From Spirochaetia bacterium (GTDB taxonomy: Bacteria > Spirochaetota > Leptospiria > Turneriellales > JAOUOS01): a stretch of 64,000 nt of DNA. The first letter of the stretch is position 1. Every line of letters starts with the position of its first letter. The stretch lies in contig JAOUOS010000016.1 of the NCBI GenBank assembly GCA_029880285.1, positions 1 to 64,000 on the forward strand. Reading direction: 5' to 3'. The position numbers were made by a program, and so were the translations under genes. Positions 17,136-25,239 of this stretch are shown here, piece by piece. The notes beneath the pieces are model-generated. The model ran no database searches and was not told the origin of the DNA. It worked only from the letters and a program-made list of their open reading frames with translations.

Positions 17136-18971
17136 ATGTCAATTGAAAGCTTGTATGAAAAAAGAGTGCCATGCGGAGCTCTAAGTAAAAAAGATATATC
17201 TGGGCAGGCAATAGTCGCGGCCGGATGGGTTTTTCGTTACCGCGATCAGGGCGGGGTTATTTTTGTAGATTTAAGAGAAAGATCGGGAGTTCTTCAGGTT
17301 GTGTTTGACAAGGCCGAAAGCGAAAAACTACTTGAGCAGGCCGATGCCCTAAGAGGCGAAGATGTTATTTTAGTAGAAGGAATTCTGCGCGAAAGATCAA
17401 AAGAAACCGTAAACAAAAAACTGGCAACCGGCGAGGTTGAACTTCTTGCCAAAAGCCTATACACTCTTAACAAAGCAAAACCATCCCCCATATCTTTAGA
17501 TGAACACGAAGATGAAACTTCTGAAGAAGTGCGCCTTAAATACAGATACTTAGATTTAAGACGCCCGCCCATGCAAGAGGCCCTTTACAAAAGACATCAT
17601 TTTATAAGCAATATTAGAAATTTTCTTGATAAAGAAGGTTTTTGGGAAGTAGAAACACCCATGCTAAATAAATCTACACCTGAGGGCGCGCGTGACTTTT
17701 TGGTACCCAGCCGAATAAACGTGGGCGATTTTTACGCTTTGCCGCAGTCGCCGCAAATTTTTAAGCAAATATTAATGATAGGTCAGGTTGAAAAATATTA
17801 CCAAATTGCCAGATGTTTTAGAGACGAAGATTTAAGAAAAGACCGTCAGCCCGAATTTACGCAAATAGATATTGAAATGAGCTATATTTCAAGCTCCATG
17901 ATAATGAAACTGATGGAAGATATGATAAAACTGGCGTTAAAAAATGTCTTTAACATAAACCTTCCCGATGAAATTAAGCGGTTAAGCTATCACGATTCAA
18001 TGGAATTATACGGTAACGACAGACCCGACACGAGGTTTGAAATGCCGCTTACCGAACTGGGCGAATGGGCCAAAACAACCGAGTTTCAGGTATTTTTAAA
18101 AGCAGCAGAATCGGGCGGCCGTGTTAAAGCGCTTCGAGTACCCGGGGGAACATCTCTTTCAAGAAAAGATATTGACGATCTTACCAAATGGGTGGCCCAA
18201 GACTTTAAGGCCAAAGGTTTAGCGTGGGTTAAATATGGCGAACAAGGGCTTGAATCTGTTGTTGCTAAATTTATTCCCGAACAAAGCCAAAAAGAACTTA
18301 TAAAACTTACCAAAGCCGAAAAAGGCGATATTATCTTTTTCGCGGCCGATACGGCAGATGTAGTTTTTGCCACCCTTGGCGCGCTAAGGCTAAAAATGGG
18401 CGAGCATTTTAACTTAATTAAAAAAAATGACTGGAAGGCTTTATGGATTGTTGATTTTCCCCTATTTGAAATTGACAAAGAAACAAAAAATTTAAACGCG
18501 CTTCATCATCCTTTTACCTCTTCTGTAGAGGCCGATAAAGACCTGCTATTAGAATTAGGGCAAAAAAAAGAATTAACCGCAGAAGATAAAAAGAAAGCCG
18601 CTCAAATAAAATCTAATGCCTATGATATGGTCATTAACGGCGTAGAAGTAGGCGGCGGAAGTATTCGTATTCATGATGAAAAAACTCAGGCAGCCGTATT
18701 TAGATTATTAAATATAAATGACGAAGATGCCCGCATGAAATTTGGCTTTCTTTTAGACGCTCTTCAATATGGCGCGCCCCCTCACGGCGGTATTGCCTTT
18801 GGCGTAGACAGGCTTTTAATGCTGGCTTTAAATTTTAGTTCTATTCGCGATGTTATTGCGTTTCCTAAAACTCAGCGCGGCCAGTGTTTAATGAGCGAAG
18901 CGCCCTCGCCCGTTGATATTAAACAATTGCAGGAACTTCAGCTTAGATCGCTCGCTAAAAAGAAAGAGTAA
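17136..18971 (+). CDS. aspS: Aspartyl-tRNA synthetase (bacterial type)
   Basis: Class II synthetase charging tRNA-Asp. The N-terminal OB fold (~1-110) has VAAGWVFRYRDQGGVIFVDLR. Motif 2 is ARCFRDEDLRKDRQPEFTQI, the bacterial GAD insertion spans ~300-430, and motif 3 is GAPPHGGIAFGVDRLLMLAL. Length (611 aa) is normal for the bacterial type. It is monocistronic, with its own promoter and a convergent neighbour 14 bases downstream. Whether it also charges tRNA-Asn cannot be judged here. Confidence 0.97.
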   Translation: MSIESLYEKRVPCGALSKKDISGQAIVAAGWVFRYRDQGGVIFVDLRERSGVLQVVFDKAESEKLLEQADALRGEDVILVEGILRERSKETVNKKLATGEVELLAKSLYTLNKAKPSPISLDEHEDETSEEVRLKYRYLDLRRPPMQEALYKRHHFISNIRNFLDKEGFWEVETPMLNKSTPEGARDFLVPSRINVGDFYALPQSPQIFKQILMIGQVEKYYQIARCFRDEDLRKDRQPEFTQIDIEMSYISSSMIMKLMEDMIKLALKNVFNINLPDEIKRLSYHDSMELYGNDRPDTRFEMPLTELGEWAKTTEFQVFLKAAESGGRVKALRVPGGTSLSRKDIDDLTKWVAQDFKAKGLAWVKYGEQGLESVVAKFIPEQSQKELIKLTKAEKGDIIFFAADTADVVFATLGALRLKMGEHFNLIKKNDWKALWIVDFPLFEIDKETKNLNALHHPFTSSVEADKDLLLELGQKKELTAEDKKKAAQIKSNAYDMVINGVEVGGGSIRIHDEKTQAAVFRLLNINDEDARMKFGFLLDALQYGAPPHGGIAFGVDRLLMLALNFSSIRDVIAFPKTQRGQCLMSEAPSPVDIKQLQELQLRSLAKKKE

Positions 18972-18985
18972 GTTTTATTTCTTAT

Positions 18986-19378
18986 TTACTTTTTTTTCTT
19001 AGATTTAGATTTATCTTTTTTAGGTTTATCTTTTAATTTACCAGAGGGCACTTCTTCAGGTTCTTCTTTTTCAACAGTTTTAGGGTCAATTATATCAAGA
19101 GCCTTAGCAGGCTTCGGTTTTTCAGTTTCATCTACTTTTACTCCCGTTTCATCTTCATACTTTTTTTTCCATGTGGCTTTTTTAAAAGAGTTTACAACGA
19201 AACGGCTAAAAACCAGAAGTATGAAAAAGAAGGCCCAAATAAAACCATATTTTTGCCAGCTTATTTCATAAACCGCCTTATTTTCTGCCGGTAAAAACTG
19301 TATAAACGGCTTATACAAAACAGCCAAAAATATTAAAAAGAAAATAAGCATAAATATATTTCGAAATAAAAACTTCAT
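18986..19378 (-). CDS. Small membrane protein with Lys-rich tail
   Basis: Two hydrophobic helices (IFMLIFFLIFLAVLYKPFI near 8-27; YGFIWAFFFILLVFSRFVV near 43-62) are followed by a ~65-residue hydrophilic tail ending in alternating Lys/Ser/Asp (KPKKDKSKSKKKK). No family recognised. Eleven bases downstream of the macrodomain gene on the same strand, so probably co-transcribed. Confidence 0.65.
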   Translation of the reverse strand: MKFLFRNIFMLIFFLIFLAVLYKPFIQFLPAENKAVYEISWQKYGFIWAFFFILLVFSRFVVNSFKKATWKKKYEDETGVKVDETEKPKPAKALDIIDPKTVEKEEPEEVPSGKLKDKPKKDKSKSKKKK

Positions 19379-19389
19379 AATCTTTTTTT

Positions 19390-19890
19390 TTAATTTTTTT
19401 CTGCTTCTAAAAATATTTGATAATCATGGTTTGAAAACAAGACCAATCTAAATTCTTCGGGTATATTTGATTCTGCAATTTCTTCTTTAATAACTTTCAT
19501 TATAGCTTTCGCGCCATCTTCTATGCTTACCCCTGCTATACCGCACCCGATAGCGGGCAGAGATACACTTTTAATATTATTTTCGCGGCATGCATTAAAA
19601 ACATTTTTTACGGCCCTTTCAATTATTGAAACCGATGACTTACCGCCGGGATGCATCGTAGCCGCGTGCAGTATATATTTATTAGACATTTCGCCCGCAG
19701 AAGTCAAAGCAACATCGCCTAACTTAACAGGAGAAAGTGTATCACATTCTTTTTGTATTTTATGCCCTCCTTTTTTTCTAATGGCCCCCGCCACTCCCGC
19801 GCCTAGAACAAGATGAGTGTTCGCCGCGTTTACTATAGCTTCTGTGTTTTGTTCGGTAACATCACCTTTTATTATTTTATATTCACCCAT
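19390..19890 (-). CDS. Macrodomain protein (ADP-ribose / O-acetyl-ADP-ribose binding)
   Basis: A single macrodomain fills the 166 residues. IIKGDVTEQNTEAIVNAAN holds the Asp and Asn contacts to adenosine and distal ribose. LVLGAGVAGAIRKKGG is the first glycine loop and SLPAIGCGIAGVSIEDGA the second. The YmdB/MacroD-like group removes ADP-ribose from acidic residues or hydrolyses O-acetyl-ADP-ribose. No ADP-ribosyltransferase partner lies nearby. Confidence 0.92.
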   Translation of the reverse strand: MGEYKIIKGDVTEQNTEAIVNAANTHLVLGAGVAGAIRKKGGHKIQKECDTLSPVKLGDVALTSAGEMSNKYILHAATMHPGGKSSVSIIERAVKNVFNACRENNIKSVSLPAIGCGIAGVSIEDGAKAIMKVIKEEIAESNIPEEFRLVLFSNHDYQIFLEAEKN

Positions 19891-19983
19891 ATTTTATGAT
19901 AGTAAAATTTTTTGAAGTAAGTTGTCAAAGCAAATATAGGAACTTGTTCTTGTTAGCCACGCACTCCCCTCGATACGGCTACT

Positions 19984-20184
19984 TTAATCAGATATTTTTT
20001 CTTTCACACGGCCCACTTCGCCGGTTTCTAAGCGCACTTTAATACCATGCGGATGGGAAGGTGAATTTGTCAAAATTTTCTGAACGACGCCTTCGGTGAG
20101 TTTACCGCTTCTTTGGTCTGCTTTCATAACGATGCGAACCCGTAAGCCTAATTTAATATTTTTGCGAAGTTGAATGTCTGTCAT
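19984..20184 (-). CDS. ywbE: YwbE family protein (DUF2196)
   Basis: Short conserved protein of unknown role. The family pattern is complete: IKLGLRVRIVMKADQRSGKL, then GVVQKILTNSPSHPHGIKVR and GEVGRVKEKI. Length (66 aa) is typical. The fold is probably a small beta barrel of nucleic-acid-binding type. It stands alone between the macrodomain gene and a repeat-containing 400-base gap. Confidence 0.88.
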   Translation of the reverse strand: MTDIQLRKNIKLGLRVRIVMKADQRSGKLTEGVVQKILTNSPSHPHGIKVRLETGEVGRVKEKISD

Positions 20185-20365
20185 GAAAGTTTTCTAAATC
20201 TTCATTATCATCTTCTACAATATAACTCATAAACTCATAAAATTCAATATAATTATTTATTTATCATATAAAAATATTCAGTTTGTTTTTCAACAATATG
20301 TTTTTGCTCGGCCAGCGAAAGGTTATATTAAAACTTTTAGATAAAAGTTTTTCAAAAACATAATC

Positions 20366-20490
20366 TTACTTTTCTTTGACGTCAAAGAAAAGTAACCAAA
20401 AGAAAACGCCGCCGGTCGGCCGCCATCGTGGCGGATACCGGCGGGGGTATGTTCCTGCATCCGTGCGATTGCAGCTGCGAAAAATAGTCT
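20366..20490. repeat. Dispersed intergenic repeat, copy B (inverted relative to A and C)
   Basis: Begins with a perfect 30-base palindrome with half-site TTACTTTTCTTTGAC (20366-20395). It continues through ACCAAAAGAAAACGCCGCCGG, CGCCATCGTGGCGGATACCG and CTGCATCCGTG. Read in reverse complement it aligns with copy A across the core and terminal hairpin. It sits in the 400-base gap between ywbE and the GIY-YIG gene; the rest of that gap (20185-20365, 20491-20586) shows no supported gene. Confidence 0.8.
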
Positions 20491-20586
20491 TTTAAATCAA
20501 ATTTTAATCTTGTTCCTGAAGAAAACCAATTCTTTTCTAAGGGCGAGTTTTGGCGCGAACTTTCCTGTACGCGCTTTGCTGGCAGT

Positions 20587-21165
20587 CTACTTCGCTACAA
20601 CAATCTTCTTATTGAAAGTCTGGCCCTTTTTACCAAATAACGGATGCATTTCATCCCAGATTAGATCTTCAAGAATTTGCAAGAGCTCATATGTGACTTC
20701 TGATGAAAAATTATAGATTTTGATATTTAATTCAACATTTGCCGGCCACCAGTCTCTTAAATAGAGAGAGTAGACGCTTCGGGCCTCGCCGCTTATTCCC
20801 AGATGCTGTGAGAGGCGCTCTTTTAACTTTTTCTCTTTGCTGCCGACATATAGAATATTTTTTCCGTCATTTTTTTCCCAAAAGATTTTATCATTTACTT
20901 TGCTGCAGTGATATGTTTTATGATTATTCTTTAGTTCAGAAAATTTAGTTTTTACATCATCGTGAGTAAAGGGTATTTTCAACGATGATATAATATAAAT
21001 TGTATTATCGTCTTGTAAATTTTCAAATTCTTTTTTCAATATTTCAGAGTCATAATTTTTTATATTCAAAATTTTTATATTTTTAGGCTGCAGGAATTTA
21101 ATCTTCTTTACGGTTTCATATTTTGAAATCATTTCATCGGCTTGTTTTTTGATTATGTTTTCCAT
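20587..21165 (-). CDS. GIY-YIG-like domain protein linked to the hsd genes
   Basis: The central part, NILYVGSKEKKLKERLSQHL followed by SVYSLYLRDWW, resembles a divergent GIY-YIG nuclease fold: the YVGS strand, then Arg in KERL and the His-containing helix. A late Glu is in LLQILEDLIWDEMHPLFG. The first ~85 residues are helical and unassigned. Such proteins are often neighbours of type I restriction genes. It follows hsdM on the same strand but is separated by a long inverted repeat, so it may be transcribed separately. Confidence 0.65.
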   Translation of the reverse strand: MENIIKKQADEMISKYETVKKIKFLQPKNIKILNIKNYDSEILKKEFENLQDDNTIYIISSLKIPFTHDDVKTKFSELKNNHKTYHCSKVNDKIFWEKNDGKNILYVGSKEKKLKERLSQHLGISGEARSVYSLYLRDWWPANVELNIKIYNFSSEVTYELLQILEDLIWDEMHPLFGKKGQTFNKKIVVAK

Positions 21166-21181
21166 ATTTTTAGTTTTCTTT

Positions 21182-21244
21182 TATTCTGTTAGGGGTGGGT
21201 TTCACCGGCTTCGCCGGCACGAGCAACCGACCCCTAACAGAATA
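21182..21244. repeat. 63-base inverted repeat between hsdM and the GIY-YIG gene
   Basis: A 15-bp perfect outer stem TATTCTGTTAGGGGT/ACCCCTAACAGAATA encloses a smaller hairpin ACCGGCTTCGCCGGCA. It starts 10 bases after the hsdM stop. There is no long T-run on the minus side, so it is probably a mobile palindromic element acting as a partial terminator. The inner TTTCACCGGC...GCCGG segment recurs in copy C near 28472. Confidence 0.75.
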
Positions 21245-21253
21245 CACAATCAA

Positions 21254-22858
21254 TCATATTGTAGGCAAACCAAGCTCTTTTAAAAACTTATTATGCTTCT
21301 TTGTTGATTCTACAATTTTCTTTTCAATCTCAACCAGATTGGTATTGACCTCTTTTAGATCGATTTCTTTTTCGGGTTCGGCTGTGCTGATATAGCGCGA
21401 GATATTTAAGTTATATTCATTTTTTTCGATTTCTGTCATAGAAACCCGCCGAGAGTAGCGAGACTCTTCTTTGCGGTATTTGTATGTATTGATAATTTTG
21501 TCAATGTGTTCGCTTGTCAGCTGGTTTTGGCGTTTGCCTTTTTCATAATGTTCGGCGGCGTTAATAAAAAGTACGTCATCGGGTTTTTTACAGTTTTTCA
21601 AAACAAGTATGCTAACAGGTATACCCGTCGAAAAAAACAGGTTAGCAGGCAAACCAATTACCGTATCAATATTGCCGTCTTTTAAAAGCTTCTCGCGAAT
21701 GCGCGCTTCGACGCCGCCGCGAAACAAAACCCCGTGGGGCAGAATAATGGCCATCGTGCCTTCTTTAGATAAAAAATGAAAACCGTGTAAAAGAAAGGCG
21801 AAATCGGCGGCAGATTTAGGCGCCAGCCCGTAATTATTAAATCGAAAATCTTCGCCTAAAGAATCGGTCGGCTCCCAGCGGTAACTGAAAGGCGGGTTAG
21901 CGACCACCGCGTCAAAAAGAATTTTTTTCGCGGGGTTCATCTCGTTTAAAATGGGCCAGTCGTTTGTAAGAGTATCGCCGTGAAAAATTTCAAATTCAGA
22001 ATCTTTAACGCCATGCAAAAGCATGTTCATGCGCGCGAGGTTAAAGGTCGTGATATTTTTTTCTTGCCCGAAAATTTTACCGATACCGTCGGGGCCCATG
22101 ATGCGGCGAACATTTAAAAGTAACGAACCCGAACCGCAGGCAAAATCGAGAACCTTGTTTAGTTTAGGTCTTTTACCCAAAGAGGGGTCTTGACCGTCAA
22201 GGGTTACAATCTCAGAAAGAATGGTTGATATTTGCTGGGGCGTATAAAACTCGCCTGCTTTTTTACCCGAGCCCGCGGCAAACTGGCCAATCAGATACTC
22301 ATAGGCGTCGCCTAAGGTATCGGCATCGGTAGAAAACTCTGAGATTTTTTCGGCAATGGTTTGTATAATATTGCATAGTTTTTTATTTCGCTCGGTATAG
22401 TTTTTACCCAGCTTTTCAGAAGCCAGATTGATTTCAGAAAACAATCCCTGAAAGCTACTTTCAAAAGAGTGGTTTTCAATATATTTAAAACCGGCTTCAA
22501 GGGTATGCAATAACTCTTCATGCTGGGTGCGGGCCATCTCGGCAATACTGGCCCACAGGTATTGCGGTTCTATTACATAATGAACCTTGCGCCGCATCTG
22601 CTTTTCAAACTCGGCGGTATCTTTTTTATTTTTTTCGTACCAGAGCCAAAGAGGCGAACGTTTGTCGTCTTTCTCTGTTTTTGGATAATCGCTGCCCAGC
22701 TCTTTTTTTGACGAGGTTTCGTAGTTGTCAGAAAGATATTTTAAAAATAAAAAAGAGAGCATATAATCGCGAAAGTCGTCGGCGTTCATTGCGCCTCGAA
22801 GCTGGTCGGCAATGCCCCAGAGTGTTTTGCCTAATTGATTTCGTTCTAGTTGTGTCAT
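21254..22858 (-). CDS. hsdM: Type I restriction-modification DNA methyltransferase subunit M
   Basis: N6-adenine methyltransferase subunit of a type I system. The N-terminal HsdM helical domain reads LGKTLWGIADQLRGAMNADD. SAM motif I is VLDFACGSGSLLL, catalytic motif IV is VVANPPFSYRW, and AGEFYTPQQIS leads into the Rossmann domain. Length (534 aa) is normal. Last of the four hsd-linked genes on the minus strand, six bases after the DUF1016 gene. Confidence 0.96.
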   Translation of the reverse strand: MTQLERNQLGKTLWGIADQLRGAMNADDFRDYMLSFLFLKYLSDNYETSSKKELGSDYPKTEKDDKRSPLWLWYEKNKKDTAEFEKQMRRKVHYVIEPQYLWASIAEMARTQHEELLHTLEAGFKYIENHSFESSFQGLFSEINLASEKLGKNYTERNKKLCNIIQTIAEKISEFSTDADTLGDAYEYLIGQFAAGSGKKAGEFYTPQQISTILSEIVTLDGQDPSLGKRPKLNKVLDFACGSGSLLLNVRRIMGPDGIGKIFGQEKNITTFNLARMNMLLHGVKDSEFEIFHGDTLTNDWPILNEMNPAKKILFDAVVANPPFSYRWEPTDSLGEDFRFNNYGLAPKSAADFAFLLHGFHFLSKEGTMAIILPHGVLFRGGVEARIREKLLKDGNIDTVIGLPANLFFSTGIPVSILVLKNCKKPDDVLFINAAEHYEKGKRQNQLTSEHIDKIINTYKYRKEESRYSRRVSMTEIEKNEYNLNISRYISTAEPEKEIDLKEVNTNLVEIEKKIVESTKKHNKFLKELGLPTI

Positions 22859-22864
22859 GATGCT

Positions 22865-23896
22865 CTACTTCTCATTTGTTTCCTCATTCAATTTATGTTG
22901 TTGTGAAATAATTCTTTTTTCCCGCTCGATTTCTTCCATTAACTCTTTCTCTGTAGGCAATATCTTTTGATACTTGGAGGCAAAAAGCTGTTGATTCTCT
23001 TTGAGAACGGAATATTTCACAATCGTTTCATCTTTGCTGTCGCACAAAATAATACCAATGGTTGGATTATCGCCCTCGCCGCGCTTTAAATCATCGAACA
23101 TACGTACATACATATCCATCTGTCCAATGTCCTGATGGGTAAGCTTGCCGGTTTTCAGATCAATGATCACAAAGCACTTCAACAAGTAGTTATAAAACAC
23201 CAGATCAATATAAAAATGGTTGGTTTCGGTACTGATGCGCATTTGTCTGGCGACAAAAGAAAATCCTTTGCCCATCTCCAAAAGAAATTTTTGCAGCTCG
23301 TCAACAATAGCCTGCTCTAGTATACTCTCTTTTAAGGGCTCATTATCAGAAAGCTGTAAAAATTCAAGCACATAGGGATCTTTCAAAAATTCGAGATGAT
23401 CGCTGCCCTCTGGTTTGCTTTGTTCGGTTTGTGATTCTTGCTGCGAAGATAACAAGCGCTGGTAAGCGAGGCTTTTTATATTTCGCTCTAACAATCTCAC
23501 GCTCCAATGCTGGGCAGCGCATTCGCGCAGGTAGTACTCTCGCGCGCTGATGTCTTCGACGCGCATGATTAAACGGTTATGGCTCCAGCTTAATTTGCTA
23601 CACAGTGTGTAGCAAATCTTTTGTTCAGGGTATGTCAGATAAAACTGGCGAAAGTTGCGCAAATTGGCATAAGAAAAGCCCCTGCCAAAAAAAGTTGAAA
23701 GCTCTTTTGAGAGATTTTCAAGCAGGCGCTCGCCATATTTTGCCCGGTTCTCGCCCTGTTGTTCTTCTTTGACAATACGCCTGCCAACGAGCCAATAGGC
23801 CTCGACCATCGCAGAGTGAATCGCCAGGCGCGCTTTACCCCGGGCTTGTTCGAGTATCTCTTTAATGTCATCATATATGGCCGAAGTTTCGCTCAT
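22865..23896 (-). CDS. DUF1016 (YhcG-type) PD-(D/E)XK nuclease inside the hsd operon
   Basis: The N-terminal helical DUF1016 domain shows AYWLVGRRIVKEEQQG, FSYANLRNFRQFY and LSWSHNRLIMRVED. The C-terminal PD-(D/E)XK nuclease domain has FYIDLVFYNYLLKCFVIIDL followed by KTGKLTHQDIGQMDMYVRMF, with the Asp and the D-x-K pair. Length (343 aa) is typical. Its ATG overlaps the hsdS stop by four bases (ATGA), so it is translated as part of the restriction operon. Its role may be an accessory nuclease or an independent defence gene. Confidence 0.93.
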   Translation of the reverse strand: MSETSAIYDDIKEILEQARGKARLAIHSAMVEAYWLVGRRIVKEEQQGENRAKYGERLLENLSKELSTFFGRGFSYANLRNFRQFYLTYPEQKICYTLCSKLSWSHNRLIMRVEDISAREYYLRECAAQHWSVRLLERNIKSLAYQRLLSSQQESQTEQSKPEGSDHLEFLKDPYVLEFLQLSDNEPLKESILEQAIVDELQKFLLEMGKGFSFVARQMRISTETNHFYIDLVFYNYLLKCFVIIDLKTGKLTHQDIGQMDMYVRMFDDLKRGEGDNPTIGIILCDSKDETIVKYSVLKENQQLFASKYQKILPTEKELMEEIEREKRIISQQHKLNEETNEK

Positions 23897-25239
23897 ACAC
23901 CCACCCCCACACTCGCAGGAAACAGCCCCTGCATCAGCCCTTTTTTTTGCAGTTTAAGAGCTTCAATCTTCTGGCTTTGCGCCATGATCAGTTCGTCGAG
24001 AGAGCCGAGGCAATCGGCGATTTTTTGTTGTTCTAATTTGTCCTGTGGCAAGATTATAGTATAGTCATTTATCTGTTTTGCACTTATATGCGGTATCCCA
24101 GAACTGGTGTTAATCCGATCAACATATTTGTGAAACATGACTGAATTTATTATTTGAAAAATAAATTTTATTGTTGAATTACAGTCTGCTCTTAAGCGAG
24201 CTACTCGCTGAACCAAAAAAGAGCTATCATCTTTTTTTGTAATTAATGCAGAGTTTTTACCAACCTTAGACCCATCCATACCAATAACCAAATCATCGAT
24301 TTTAATCTTATATTTTTCTAAACCCTCTATATTGCCATGGTAGTATCTATCAATAGTAATATTATGACGAATTTTTCCCTCAGTAATATTTATACCCCTT
24401 AGCAATCTATTTTTTGCTGGTTTTTCAGAAATTTCAATACCTTTAAATGGAAAACCTGATAAAATATCTACTTTTTCCCCCAACTGTTTCTCCTCCCACG
24501 CCCCTTCAAACCCCCTAAACCTGAGTCGCGGCACCCGTTCCCCTCCTTTGGAGGGGTGCCTCGCAGAGGCGGGGTGGTCTGGGTGGCCCGCAGGGTCGGG
24601 GTGGTCTATATCCGCCGGAAACAGCTGCTGCATCAGACCTTTTTTATGTGTCTTAAGCGCGTCGAGCTTTTGAATTTGGGCGGCAATAACATCGTCGAGA
24701 GATGTGAGGCAGTCGGCGATTTTGGTTTGTTCTTCTGGCTTTGGTGGTATTGTAATAAAAAGTGTTTCAAGTTGAGACTTGTAGAGGTGAACAACGCTAT
24801 CACCTTGAGCCAATTTTGCTATCGCATATTTTTTCACACTATTTAACTGGTAACTAAGAAAAATCCCATTTAAATGTGACCGAATTACGTTTAAATCGCC
24901 GCCCAATGCTATATTATCTTCAGTAACACAGGCAGCCGTTGCAATGTCGATCTTTGTTTCACCGGAGGCCGGTATAATTACATCATTTTTTTTACTAAGA
25001 AACAATTCAGATTTTGGTAATGATGTTTTCGATTTCACATTCCTAATGACTTGGCCATATAATGTATAAAGCTCACCATAGCGAATACATGGCTGATTAC
25101 CATCTTCAGAAATATCAGATTTTGAAATCCCTTTACCTTTATAGAGTTCAGCTATTTGTTTGGTTTCGCTTTCCTCCCACTCCCCATCAAACTCCGGAAA
25201 CCGGTACCGAGGTATAAGCCCTTTTGTTTTACTGCTCAT
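23893..25239 (-). CDS. hsdS: Type I restriction specificity subunit S with repeat insertion in the linker
   Basis: Two target-recognition domains are each followed by a conserved helix: KIADCLTSLDDVIAAQIQKL and KIADCLGSLDELIMAQSQKI, each ending KKGLMQxLFPA. The second half opens with VPRLRFRGFEGAWEEKQLGE. Between LFPA and VPRLRF is an extra ~24-residue stretch rich in His, Pro and Asp (~residues 210-235) encoded by a GC-rich palindromic repeat. The frame is intact. Start ATG 25239 lies inside the end of hsdR (11-base overlap). Confidence 0.94.
   Translation of the reverse strand: MSSKTKGLIPRYRFPEFDGEWEESETKQIAELYKGKGISKSDISEDGNQPCIRYGELYTLYGQVIRNVKSKTSLPKSELFLSKKNDVIIPASGETKIDIATAACVTEDNIALGGDLNVIRSHLNGIFLSYQLNSVKKYAIAKLAQGDSVVHLYKSQLETLFITIPPKPEEQTKIADCLTSLDDVIAAQIQKLDALKTHKKGLMQQLFPADIDHPDPAGHPDHPASARHPSKGGERVPRLRFRGFEGAWEEKQLGEKVDILSGFPFKGIEISEKPAKNRLLRGINITEGKIRHNITIDRYYHGNIEGLEKYKIKIDDLVIGMDGSKVGKNSALITKKDDSSFLVQRVARLRADCNSTIKFIFQIINSVMFHKYVDRINTSSGIPHISAKQINDYTIILPQDKLEQQKIADCLGSLDELIMAQSQKIEALKLQKKGLMQGLFPASVGVGV
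24537..24607. repeat. GC-rich palindromic repeat inserted in frame in hsdS
   Basis: Contains CCCCTCC-TTT-GGAGGGG (24540-24556), CCTC-GCA-GAGG and two copies of CGGGGTGGTCT, in sharp base-composition contrast to the AT-rich flanks. About 71 bases, matching the extra residues of the HsdS linker and leaving both flanking family motifs in frame. Confidence 0.75.
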
